From assembly GCA_903813345.2 (NCBI GenBank), contig CAIIXF020000005.1:15997375-16061374 (forward strand): a stretch of DNA of 64,000 nucleotides. Direction: 5' to 3'. Both the position numbers and the translations under genes were made by a program. This document shows, piece after piece, positions 32,755-64,000 of the stretch (its first letter is position 1; each line of letters starts with the position of its first letter). Below the pieces are notes generated by a model. That model did no database searches. It saw only the letters and a program-made list of their open reading frames with translations, and was not told the DNA's origin. Source of the stretch: Owenia fusiformis. Taxonomy: Eukaryota > Annelida > Polychaeta > Sabellida > Oweniidae.

Positions 32755-35700
32755 TTACCAAAGCTCCCCATCTTTTTCTTTAGCAGGGACCTCAATGACT
32801 CTTGGTTTGTCGATAATTCTGGCTGACCGGGTGCCTTTCTCGACGATACCTATAATCCAGGCTTGGTAGCCTTCTGTCTTCTCAATGTCTTTACAATATG
32901 CTGCAGCTTGTTCACGGGGTAGGGCTATTAGTAAACCACCTGGAGAAACAAGCAAGACAATTTACATTTACCTGGGGAAACATTGTCAAAGTTGACACCA
33001 CTGCATGATACTAGTGAGTTCAATATGTTAGCACAACACATATGCTATTAAGATTGATTTCCATAAATGAATGCATTACATTTTTCAAGTAAAATATTTT
33101 ACACATGTTCTTTTTCAATTTCTAAAAATTATTTCCTAAACATTCAAAAAAATATAATAATGTTATTTTGTTCACATGTAGTTTGATAACATTGTTCTGC
33201 TATTTTGTTTGTATTAACTACAGAGTGGGCCAAAAATACATATTCAACTAACCTGATGTCTCTGCTGACTGACCCTGTAGAAGCCCAAACATGTTTCCAC
33301 ATGCCTTACTCACAGCAGCCATCTTAGCAATCACTGGCAAGTTGTGGATCACAAAACCAACCTAGAACAGGGGTATAGCACAATTAACACAAACATAGAT
33401 TCAAAGGCAGGGAATGAATGAAGGCTTTCAGAGGGAAAATATATTTTTCATCCCAAGGTTATTTGAAATTTTCTCAATTTCAGGCAATTGATTGAATACA
33501 CAACTTGGAAATAATATTTTGTCTCATTTTGGCTTTGTTTTAATGTATCACATTCAGCAAATTCATTATGATATTTTCCTAAAGCGATTTTTCAGGTGGG
33601 TGCAAGCCTAATTCCAAAATCTCATGTGAATGCATCACTTATCAATTGCATGGAGATCTCTAGTTTATTAGTGTGTGTGATAGATTCACTTTATGTATAC
33701 CTATTCTATTCCAAGATTTTTAGGTTAGTACTTTAACATTCTATCATCTCAGTGATCTCCCCATGTCACTTTTACCGCCCCCCCCCCCCTCCTTACTTGA
33801 CACCAAAAGCCCTTCAGTTGGCACCCTGTATTTCAACTTCTGATTTGAAAAATGAGTGAAGTAAGCACTTACATGAAGATATTGTGAGCATAGCGAGTGC
33901 TGATTTTTTCAGTTTTGAAAACTTGCACCGAGTTGAAAAATACTTTTGGGGAGAACACTGCATCTTACCTCATTTTTCTGTATGCGTGCCAAGTTGTTAG
34001 CATGCCCCAAAAGACCAAAACCTGTAACATCAGTTGCTCCATGGGCGTTGTACTTATGCATCAAACGAGAAGCTAACAAAAAAAAATCAATATTTAATAT
34101 TACTATACAACCCTCTAGGCATGGCAAGCCACATCAAGTATATAGACAAACTAACATCTACATGTAAACCTAGTTTATTTTCTATGGGAAATATTTTTTC
34201 ACATACCAAGGCACTAACTAACTTATTTGAAGCTACTGACCTGTTCTGTTTAATCTTGCCATACTGAACATGGCTCTCTGGTATGCTTTTCTCACATCCT
34301 CCTCGCTGACCACCAATTTGATTCTGTTCCATCTGTCTGGCTGATCCAACCACTGGTAGGCATTCACTGCCACTTGGGTTCCCAGAGGTTTAGTTAAAAC
34401 CAATACATCACCAACAACAGCATTATCTGGCCTACAAACATGAATGGGTTATTAGAATGCATGGTGGCTTTTACCCCAGTACAGCCCCACAAAAGCAGCA
34501 TAATTTGCACTTTGACAATATTTATACATTTTAGGTACATGTATGTCTACCTACAGTACCTAGTGTTCATGTCTCAAAATGTTAACAAAATTTCATGTTC
34601 ACATACCAATAACTCTAAATGTGGCGAAGAACACTACTCTAGTTATATTTTCTTTGGATTAACAGGTTAAAGTCAAATTGGTTCATCAGTTGAATGGACA
34701 TGTCAATGATACTGTGATATTGTAGCATATAACTTACATGATGAACTCGTTTGGCTGACAGACGGTTGTTGCTACACCTCCTATGGTCATCCAAGGGTTG
34801 AGAACAGTCTGACCACCATTCACACTGGTCCCAGCCTCATCAGCTTGGTCCTACAATCAAATCGGCATCAGTTACCATCTTGCTATTTCAGAATTTTATT
34901 AAAATTAACTCTACTAGAAAAACAGCGATGGAGTTTTACAAAACAAACATGTTTTCTCAAATATTCTCTTTATACTAGTAACCAGGGACAAAGATACAAA
35001 GTTTGTGTTTATATCTTGGCATACAAGCATTACATAAAGGGGTGCTCTAATAAATAAGAATGCCAATAGAGCATTTCCAAACTCATAATCAAGTGCAGGT
35101 TAAAATAGCAAAAATGAAATGGCAAAAATCATGCCTTTCCTTTCTCAGGAATTCCAGCGGAGAACTCCTCCCTACCTTCATCCCAAGTACAGATGCCACA
35201 GATATTAGCTAAAAGTAACAAAGGCGAAGCTATCTTTTAACAAGCGAAGTCAAATGAATATGAAGGGCAACCTACCTTGAATCCACGAAGCAGAAGAGGA
35301 ACAACAACATCCCTTTCTTTGTCTGACATCTTAGTGCTAACACCCAACAGACAGAGCATGTTGTCACATTCCGTCACACCCATGGCGTACAAGTCACTTA
35401 GCACATTAGAACAGGCAATCTTACCCTGGAAAATATGAGTGACAAGGTGATTATTTTTCTATCAAAGACTTTCTAGATTAAGGTTTTATCAAAGGGCACC
35501 TTCTAATAGGCTCATATTCGGATAATCTTTATATTCGTTTAAGGTGGGTTTCAAAATTAGGTCTTTTTACAATATATCCAATGTATCAAGGATGAGTATA
35601 GCCTTTATTATACAAGGCATTAACATGAAAAATGTCACCACCCACCATCTGGAATCATTATAGACCCTGAATTCCGGATGCCAACCACCGTTACAAAAAA

Positions 35701-37828
35701 GTTGGAGACCATAACAATATGTCATCACTTTTGGTGGATGCATAAGAAAAGTATAACTGAATATGAATCAATAGAATTAGTTCATCATGAAATCATAGTG
35801 TGAGTAACTTTTTAATTTCTTACAAGTCTTAATGAGTAGTTAATCAGGCAGTCTAAGAGATCGAAGAATTTTTAACATGTAAGTCCAGAGAACTTACCAT
35901 CATGTATGGATCATCAACAAGAGGGTAGAAAAAGTCTGTTGTTTGCACGAGGGACAGTCCACCATGGCGCAAAGGGGTGACGCAAGCATCCATCCCAATA
36001 CCTTTCAAACAAAAACATATTTAGAATTGATTAGACCATCTAGATAGATTTTGATGTTTCATTATTGGATAAAAATGTCATACAGTCACTAATATTGTTT
36101 TCCCAATATATAGATGGGATTGAAGATGAACAATGTGGTCAAACTATTTATTATTTACTTACATCGATAAGTTATTTCCCTAAATAAGTTGTTTTTTAAC
36201 TTTACATCATTATGTTGCTAAATCCAGTCAAGGGGTCATAATAAAGTAAGTTATAAAGTAATTGTTACTCCTCTTTCCTATAGGACAGTACACAAGTAAT
36301 GAATTATTATTTTGTTGGGCGCAGAATAAAAAAATATGATAAGATCTAGAGTCCATTTCACTGCTTCATTTCATTAGTAGAACGGCAAAAATAAGAAATT
36401 GGGAGACCATTGTGCAATAATATATGGAAAAGTATATTCATAATGTACATGAATGACATTTGTATATTTCAGATTTTTTAGTTTTTTGTGCAATAAGCCT
36501 GTGCCGTCTTGTAATTTGAAGAATTTCAGCCATGTTAATCTTATTGAAAATAACATGGCAGAGAAGCATCCAAATATAAGAGGCCACACATTTCATAAGC
36601 TAAACTAGAGTCCATTTCACTGCTTCATTTCGTCAGTAGAACGGCAAAAATAAGAAATTGGGAGACCATTGTGCAATAATATATGGCAAAGTATATTCAT
36701 AATGTACATGAATGACATTTGTATTGTATATTTCAGATTTTTTAGTTTTTTGTGCAATAAGCCTGTGCCGTCTTGTAATTTGAAGAATTTCAGCCATGTT
36801 AATCTTATTGAAAATAACATGGCAGAGAAACATCCAAATATAAGAGGCCACACACTTTATAAGCCAAACTAGAAGCAATCCAAGATATACTAATGTCATT
36901 CATGTACATTATGAATATACTTTTCCATATATTATTGCACAATGGTCTCCCAATTTCTTATTTTTGCCGTTCTACTGACGAAATGACGCAGTGAAATGGA
37001 CTCTAGAAGCAATCCAAGATATACAAATGTCATTCATGTACAATAGGAATATATTTTTCTATATATTATTGCAAAATGATATTTTGATTTCTTATTTTTT
37101 AGCTTTTACTGACGAAGTTAAACAATGGACTCTAGCCTATTTGTAAAGATATGATCGAAAATGAATCTTGATCAAAGTTCATTCAAACATATATTATAAC
37201 ATGTAAATCAATATGGACGATTTTATCTTTTCTGTGTAAGCTAGCATTGTTCCATGCATGACTGTATCAGAGCCTCAAAGATTCAAGTGAAGAGACCACG
37301 TGCTGGTGTTTACATTCCTTGACACAGTGTCAGTTCAAAGGTCATCTAGATCACGTGGCACGAAGTCAGCCATCTTTGTTTAAAGAGCCCTGTAAGGGTT
37401 TTTCTAGGGACCATAAAAACCTGCTAAGACGTAAAAATGTATCTAAAATATTACTGCAATTCAAACTAAAATATACAATTACAAAGTGTACAGAAATTTA
37501 AGGCTTGTTGTTCCCTAAATAGTGAAAAATCACGAGTCGAAAATGGGAGTCGGTGGGTCTAAAGTGCATGTGTGCCTCACATTTTCGGACTCATGTTTGT
37601 AAACTTACCAATGCGCGGCACGGCGGCGACATAGCTAAAATGCGACTGTTCGACCTCTTGTGCACTTACGTCAGTTTGCAGTCCCTCAAGAAGTTTGAGC
37701 AGAACTTCTTGTGGGACCTTACACCCTCATCCTTTTAGATCAGCAAACTTAGTGAGTCTGAAATTGGGATCCAGCTCATGAGCAACTGGGTCGAACGGTC
37801 GTCGCAAAGCAGACGGGTCAGACGCCAT
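32755..37828 (-). CDS. SEPHS2: Selenophosphate synthetase, selenocysteine type (8 exons)
   Basis: Exons (minus): 37828-37609, 36001-35898, 35425-35276, 34850-34738, 34431-34241, 34072-33969, 33361-33253, 32939-32755 (TAA). All phases join: 392 codons. The enzyme makes selenophosphate from selenide and ATP, the selenium donor for selenocysteine synthesis. Codon 34 (37729-37727) is TGA in '[19 protein letters not shown]', exactly where SEPHS2 has catalytic selenocysteine (SEPHS1 of vertebrates has Thr). Then come '[18 protein letters not shown]', '[20 protein letters not shown]', '[18 protein letters not shown]', '[12 protein letters not shown]', '[17 protein letters not shown]', '[20 protein letters not shown]', '[17 protein letters not shown]' and '[20 protein letters not shown]'. 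A single-base loss or read-through error is an unlikely reading, since frame and family sequence continue on both sides of TGA. It is convergent with CDC123 and divergent from ADAM. Confidence 0.95.
35605..35745 (-). mobile_element. GTCACCAC-type MITE in SEPHS2 intron
   Basis: Starts 'aaggcattaacatgaaaaat' followed by 'gtcaccac' and ends 'acttttggtggatgcataag'. Member of the family noted at 23815, 25437, 25755 and 46386. Confidence 0.65.
36349..37137. mobile_element. MITE cluster in SEPHS2 intron 1
   Basis: A unit of about 255 bp starting 'ctagagtccatttcactgct' is repeated head-to-tail (36349-36606, 36607-36870). Two partial inverted copies follow (36884-37003 and 37015-37135), ending with the complement of the same motif. 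The inverted ends suggest MITEs that inserted into or next to each other. Open frames here (repeats of '[15 protein letters not shown]') are by-products of the repeat. Confidence 0.8.
37727..37729 (-). other. SEPHS2: In-frame TGA, selenocysteine codon (Sec34)
   Basis: The TGA sits between GGA and GGG TGT AAG, giving G-U-G-C-K. This is the active-site motif of selenocysteine-containing SelD/SEPHS2. It needs a SECIS in the 3' UTR; a candidate is at 31894-31962. Confidence 0.93.
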
Positions 37829-38317
37829 GTCAAACACTTTCTTTACCCCTCAATCGAAAGATAACCCTGTCTATTCGATCTCTGCAGTGTTGTCGGTGTC
37901 GTTTTCCGATCCAGATGCCGGTAAACTGCACAATATTGCACCGGTTCCTGCCTCGTGGGAAACAAATATGGCAGCCCTCCCTTCTTTGTCCGCGAACCAC
38001 GCTAACCCAGACAAAGTGCCCGGATGTCCTATACCTGCAATGTTAAATTTCCATACGCTAATGACGTCAATTTGGAGCAGGGAGCATTAAGTAAAACGTT
38101 ACCTCGGAGGTAAACAGTGCGCAATTTATGTTTTACAACCCTGTGCCCTGCTACCTGTTTTTGAGTAAGACTGGTTTGTTTGCACTGCAGATGTAAGCCT
38201 ATTGCCTATGTATAAGCGAATATAGAGATCAATGACATTTCTAAGGAAGACAGTTTCGGGGCTTATTACGAGGCTTGCTTATAGCCCCTATGCCTCCCTT
38301 ACAGACCCCAGACCCAT
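37829..38317. promoter_or_regulatory. SEPHS2 upstream region with CRE-like site
   Basis: A full CRE palindrome TGACGTCA lies at 38062-38069, about 234 bp before the SEPHS2 start codon. The region is less AT-rich than its surroundings, as expected of a promoter. CREB/ATF binding is inference from the motif. Confidence 0.4.
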
Positions 38318-38555
38318 GGGCGTAGCTCAGGAGGGGGTGGGGTGCGATCAAGCCCAAATAAGCAAGCCCAAACATTTTTTAATATTTATTTTGAATTTTA
38401 CAAAAATTGATGCAACTTCCTTCAAAACTGAGCTAGAAACATCAAATAAAAACCATTAAAGCTCCTTTCCTTTTGAGCTAGGAACTTCAAATAATAAGCA
38501 CTTTTAATTTCCTATCTCGTGGTTCTATTTTTACCCCCCCCCCTGGCTACGCCTG
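38318..38555. mobile_element. Short MITE, GGCGTAGC ends
   Basis: 'gggcgtagctcaggaggggg' at the left and 'cccccctggctacgcc' at the right form imperfect inverted ends. No coding sequence inside. Confidence 0.55.
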
Positions 38556-39175
38556 TGAGACCTATGATGCAAGGAGCACGTTTACGTTTTTACTGGATGT
38601 GATGCTGATGTTAGTGTACAATGTTGTTACATTGTGCTAATTATATCCCCTCAGTGCTAGGCTGCTAGATGTAACACATGCATTGTGCTGGTTGTCTGTC
38701 TTTTTACGGATGTAACACATTGTGCTGGTTGTCTGTCTTTTTAGATGTAACACATTGTGCTGGTTGTCTGTCTTTTTAGATGTAACTCATTGTGCTGGTT
38801 GTCTGTCTTTTTAGATGTGACACAATGTGCTGGTTGTCTGTCTTTTTAGATGTAACACAATGTGCTGGTTGTCTGTCTTTTTAGATGTAACACAATGTGC
38901 TGGTTGTCTCTCTTTTTAGATGTAACACAATGTGCTGGTTGTCTCTCTTTTTAGATGTAACACAATGTGCTGGTTGTCTCTCTTTTTAGATGTAACACAA
39001 TGTGCTGGTTGTCTCTCTTTTTAGATGTAACACAATGTGCTGGCTGTCTCTCTTTTTAGATGTAACACAATGTGCTGGTTGTCTCTCTTTTTAGATGTAA
39101 CACAATGTGCTGGTTGTCTCTCTTTTTAGATGTGACACAATGTCCTGGTTGTCTCTCTTTTTAGATGTAACACAA

Positions 39176-39645
39176 TTTATCACATGCTCTGTAAAATTCC
39201 AGTAATCTGATTGGTTGATTACCGTGTGAGTTTTCCCGTCTCACACGGCCGTCTCACACGTTACTAGAGGCAACCAGTGATGATAAATAGCAACGATGTG
39301 ACGTCACTGATTATATCACTTCTAGCTAAGGAAAACAATATGACGTCATACTATTTCACAAACAAGTACGAATACAACGGTATGACGTCATATTGTTTCA
39401 AAGCGAAATCAAAAATTATAATAGTTACCAGAAGTACTCAACACAATCATAACTGACCAAATCAAAATGCTTCAAAATTCCTAGACATGTGATAAAATCG
39501 TCATCACACGTTTCAGCTTATGTGATACAGGAAATATTCCACTCGGGTAACAATGTATCACCACTCAAGCTTCGCTTTCGTGGATGATACAGTATTACCT
39601 TTCGTGGAATATTTCCTGTATCACATGCTGAAACGTGTGATAACT
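39176..39645. mobile_element. MITE inserted in the minisatellite
   Basis: It breaks the array in mid-unit. It begins 'ttatcacatg' and ends 'cgtgtgataa'. Its right half is a strong hairpin: 39501-39543 against 39601-39643 ('atcacacgtttcagc', 'gtgatacaggaaatattcca' and complements). The left half carries three TGACGTCA palindromes. Confidence 0.75.
39299..39390. promoter_or_regulatory. Three CRE palindromes in the MITE
   Basis: TGACGTCA at 39299-39306, 39341-39348 and 39383-39390, spaced about 42 bp. The last two share a wider 'tatgacgtcata' context. Whether they act on SEPHS2 or ADAM is unknown. Confidence 0.5.
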
Positions 39646-41399
39646 GATAGTGCTGGTTGTCTCTCTTTTTAGATGTAACACAATGTGCTGGTTGTCTCTC
39701 TTTTTAGATGTAACACAATGTGCTGGTTGTCTGTCTTACTAGATGTGACACAATCTCCTGGTTGTCTCTCTTTTTAGATGTAACACAATGTGCTGGTTGT
39801 CTCTCTTTTTAGATGTAACACAATGTGCTGGTTGTCTGTCTTACTAGATGTGACACAATGTCCTGGTTGTCTCTCTTTTTAGATGTGACACAATGTCCTG
39901 GTTGTCTCTCTTTTTAGATGTGACACAATGTCCTGGTTGTCTCTCTTTTTAGATGTAACACAATGTGCTGGTTGTCTCTCTTTTTAGATGTAACACAATG
40001 TGCTGGTTGTCTCTCTTTTTAGATGTAACACAATGTGCTGGTTGTCTCTCTTTTTAGATGTGACACAATGTCCTGGTTGTCTCTCTTTTTAGATGTAACA
40101 CAATGTGCTGGTTGTCTCTCTTTTTAGATGTAACACAATGTGCTGGTTGTCTCTCTTTTTAGATGTAACACAATGTGCTGGTTGTCTGTCTTACTAGATG
40201 TGACACAATGTCCTGGTTGTCTCTCTTTTTAGATGTAACACAATGTGCTGGTTGTCTCTCTTTTTAGATGTAACACAATGTGCTGGTTGTCTCTCTTTTT
40301 AGATGTGACACAATGTGCTGGTTATCACTCTAAAGAGATGCTGCACAATGTGTTTGTTGTTGGTGTGGTAGTCATCAATCCTTACATGAGATATAACACA
40401 ATATGCTGTTTGTCTTTTTAGATATGACATATGATGTGCTGGTTGTCTCTCTTACTAAGTGTAAAATAATGCGCTGGTTCGTTGTCTCTCTTTTAGTAAC
40501 ACAGCTAGTGCACGTGTTGTCTCTCTTACTTAATGTGACACAATGTGCTGATTGTCTCTCTTACTAGAATTAACATAATGTGCCGGTTGTCTCTCCTTTA
40601 AGATATGACACAATATGTGGTTGCCTCGCTTTTGGGGGGTTGTCTCTCTTTTAAGATATGACACAATATGTGGTTGCCTCGCTTTTGGGGGGTTGTCTCT
40701 CTTTTAAGATATGACACAATATGTGGTTGCCTCGCTTTTGGGGGGTTGTCTCTCTTTTAAGATATGACACAATATTTGGTTGTCTCTCTTTTTAGATGTG
40801 CTGGTTGCTTCTCTCATTAGATGTGACACGATGTGTTAAGTTGTCACTCTTACAGGATTTGACACAATTTGCTAGATGTGGCAAAGTGTACTGGTTGACA
40901 CTCTCAAGAAAATTGATATGATGTATTGGTTGTCTCTCTCACTAGATGCGGCACAATGACTCTAAGTAGATGTGGCACAATTTACTGGTTGTCGTTCTTA
41001 CGAGACACTTAATGTGCTGTGTGTCTTTCTTAATAGATGTGATATGATATGCTTGTTATCTCTCATAATGTGGTATGGCTCAAATTTTGCTGATAGCCGC
41101 ATATGAGCCACAATTTGATGGTTGTCACTCTTGAGATTTGACACATCTATATTTTTACTATGTGTCACAATGTGATGGTTGTCACTCTTACGAGATGTGA
41201 CACAATTTGCTGGTTGTCTCTCATACAAAATGTGTCACATTGTGCTAGCTGGTTGTCTGTTTTACTAAATACAACACAATGAGCTGGTTGTCTCTTGCAC
41301 TTGCACATCTTGTGATGCAATTTGCTGGTTTTATTGTTCTTAGATGTGACACAATGTTCCAGTTTTCTGTCATTCTAACTAGATAAGATTTTAAAACAT

Positions 41400-41727
41400 T
41401 ACAAAATCTAAATTACATTGAAAATATGCACGTTGCTCACGCTGAAAGCCTGAAATTCAGCGATTTTTTATTCGCAGAGATGCGTGCAAAACGATAGAAT
41501 GCACTTGGAGGATGAATCAAATAGCGCATGCGCGATATTCTTGGCGGAAGTAAAGTAAAAAAATATTCAGATTATATTTTTCCTTCGATTTTATTATATT
41601 TGGAGACAGTTGCTGATGAAAATAACACATGGATATTAATATTATATGTAGGAATACATTAGGAAGGATTTGAGTTGGTAGAAGTATACCAATAAAACAC
41701 TAGATATCCGTGAAGAAGACAACGGAA
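41400..41727 (+). promoter_or_regulatory. ADAM promoter region with NRF1-like site
   Basis: GCGCATGCGC, the NRF1 palindrome, lies at 41524-41533, about 195 bp before the ADAM start codon, in the only GC-richer patch next to it. Confidence 0.5.
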
Positions 41728-62870
<21,143 letters not shown>

Positions 62871-64000
62871 GTATTCCTGCTGAATATTTAGTACTACAGT
62901 TTGACCTGAAAAAAGGAAATTATAAATTTCTATTTTATTATGCCTGAGCATTTTAATGGAGTATGGGATTCAAAGTGTATTGAACTTTATTCACCTTTCC
63001 CCAAAGTCCAAAGTGTACTCATTTGACCGCTGCGCTGATTGGTCGATGAAAATCAATGACGTCAAAGCAGGGCACATTTCGCGCCAAAACTCCAATTACT
63101 ATTAGATCGCCGAATGAGTAAAATAGATCTCATTATAAAATGATACCAAAACTAGGTGAAATATATTTTTCTGACCATTTTATCTAAAGCTGTGTCTTAA
63201 ATACACCATCTGGAAAATCAAACCATAGAAATAATTGTGATACGAGTGCTCATCTTTTAACAAAGTGAATCCAACTACGCAAACCAAAGATTGACAATCA
63301 TTCAAACAATAAGACTGTATGGATTAGGAATATACATTTTTCATGATTATTCAATTAAATAGTTCATTATGTTTCCAATAAAAAATATATGAAGAACAGT
63401 TTTAAATGTCAGAGTACAATTTTTCTCATCGGATTGCCCAAATAATTTGCGATTGGTCATGTATTTTTGCAATTTATATATTGAGGTAACTAATATTCAT
63501 CATACTGTAGTAGTTTGCATTTTAATTGCAATTCAAAGTTTAAGGGGGGGGGGGGTGAGCGGAAGGAGCGGCTGCTCCCCCTCCACCTGGCCAGAAATTC
63601 TTTCAAAATCATGCAGTGTTTCATCATTCTGAGCACTTTTCGTATGATTTTTTGCCAAAACTGTCAAAAAGATCCCCCTTGGTAAAACCGCTCCCCCAGG
63701 TAAATCCTGACTACGGGCTTGAATTGCCGGAGTTTCTCTCTTGTAGGTCTACGTCCAAAAATATCCTGAAAGTTCTCTAAAAAGATCGATATTTATAAGA
63801 CCGCCCATGGGCTTTTCAAGAGATAGTCTTCAAGACGATCGTGGGTAAAACAAGCAACTCTGGTACATTGTCTCAAAGCATACGTTCAATGAAATTAGTC
63901 ATCACTCAGACATAGTCTTTGGCAGACCTAAAAGTAACATTGTCATGTGGTATAATAGGTGGCTGAACCATGGGCTTTAAATTAGAGTTGAAAGCCCATG
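62871..64000. other. ADAM intron, no exon recognised
   Basis: Downstream of exon 15. It holds G-rich (63543-63555) and C-rich tracts near 63575, and a patch around 63560-63830 that looks repeat-derived. The next ADAM exon (Cys-rich domain) was not found. Confidence 0.4.

Larger units (their letters stand above)
27875..33178 (+). repeat. 5.3-kb tandem duplication, copy 2
   Basis: Second copy, continuous with the rest of SEPHS2 on its right side. The junction 27488-27530 repeats 22136-22178 (43 bp), so the true unit starts near 22136. Copy 2 holds 344 bp (27531-27874) where copy 1 has only 6 bp (22179-22184). Confidence 0.95.
38670..41370 (+). repeat. 35-bp minisatellite array
   Basis: Unit of 35 bp: 'atgtaacacaatgtgctggt' + 'tgtctctctttttag'. 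About 14 good copies (38690-39175) and about 19 more (39646-40330) are nearly identical. From 40330 to 41370 the units become degenerate, with an inner 61-bp higher-order repeat (about three copies, 40590-40790). Unit variants (TAACAC/TGACAC, TGCTGG/TCCTGG, CTTTTT/CTTACT) recur in blocks, a sign of unequal exchange. It fills most of the gap between SEPHS2 and ADAM. Confidence 0.95.

Noticed and set aside
37553-37738. Reading the SEPHS2 TGA as a nonsense mutation or frameshift in a pseudogene
   Set aside because: The TGA is at the exact selenocysteine position of the family, and all eight exons are otherwise intact and in phase.
38670-41370. CRISPR-like regular repeat array
   Set aside because: Units are contiguous with no unique spacers, and the DNA is eukaryotic; it is a minisatellite.

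Overview
The window is nuclear DNA from an animal, most likely a marine invertebrate (deuterostome or lophotrochozoan; I cannot be more precise). It is AT-rich, has GT-AG introns of 0.2 to 12 kb, and is crowded with short DNA transposons and minisatellites. It carries a selenocysteine-type selenophosphate synthetase and an ADAM metalloprotease. Almost every short open frame here is a chance frame; the real genes had to be pieced together from exons with matching phases.

Layout. 1-3.3 kb: 5' part of an unrecognised minus-strand gene, head-to-head with CDC123. 3.65-25.2 kb: complete nine-exon CDC123 (eIF2 assembly chaperone), plus strand. Its intron 1 opens with a 750-bp near-perfect palindrome. 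Its 12.4-kb intron 5 holds a nested minus-strand LRAT/NlpC-type acyltransferase gene, a non-LTR retrotransposon fragment and several MITEs. 22.2-33.2 kb: an apparently identical tandem duplication (5.3 kb shared) covering the convergent 3' ends of CDC123 and the selenophosphate synthetase. It leaves a partial extra copy of each gene in the middle. 32.8-37.8 kb: complete eight-exon minus-strand SEPHS2-type gene with an in-frame TGA at codon 34 and a SECIS-like hairpin in the 3' UTR. 37.8-41.7 kb: divergent intergenic region, mostly a 35-bp minisatellite broken by a MITE carrying three CRE palindromes. 41.7-62.9 kb: an ADAM gene, plus strand, from signal peptide through disintegrin domain, running off the window. 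It has two homologous 85-nt exons that look mutually exclusive. 62.9-64 kb: no exon recognised.

The genes serve different processes: translation initiation (CDC123), lipid or acyl modification (LRAT domain), selenium metabolism (SEPHS2) and cell-surface proteolysis/adhesion (ADAM). The human orthologues CDC123 and SEPHS1 both lie on 10p, so the CDC123-SEPHS neighbourhood may be old. All exon calls are from reading alone: splice sites, phase continuity and remembered family sequence. No alignment was run.
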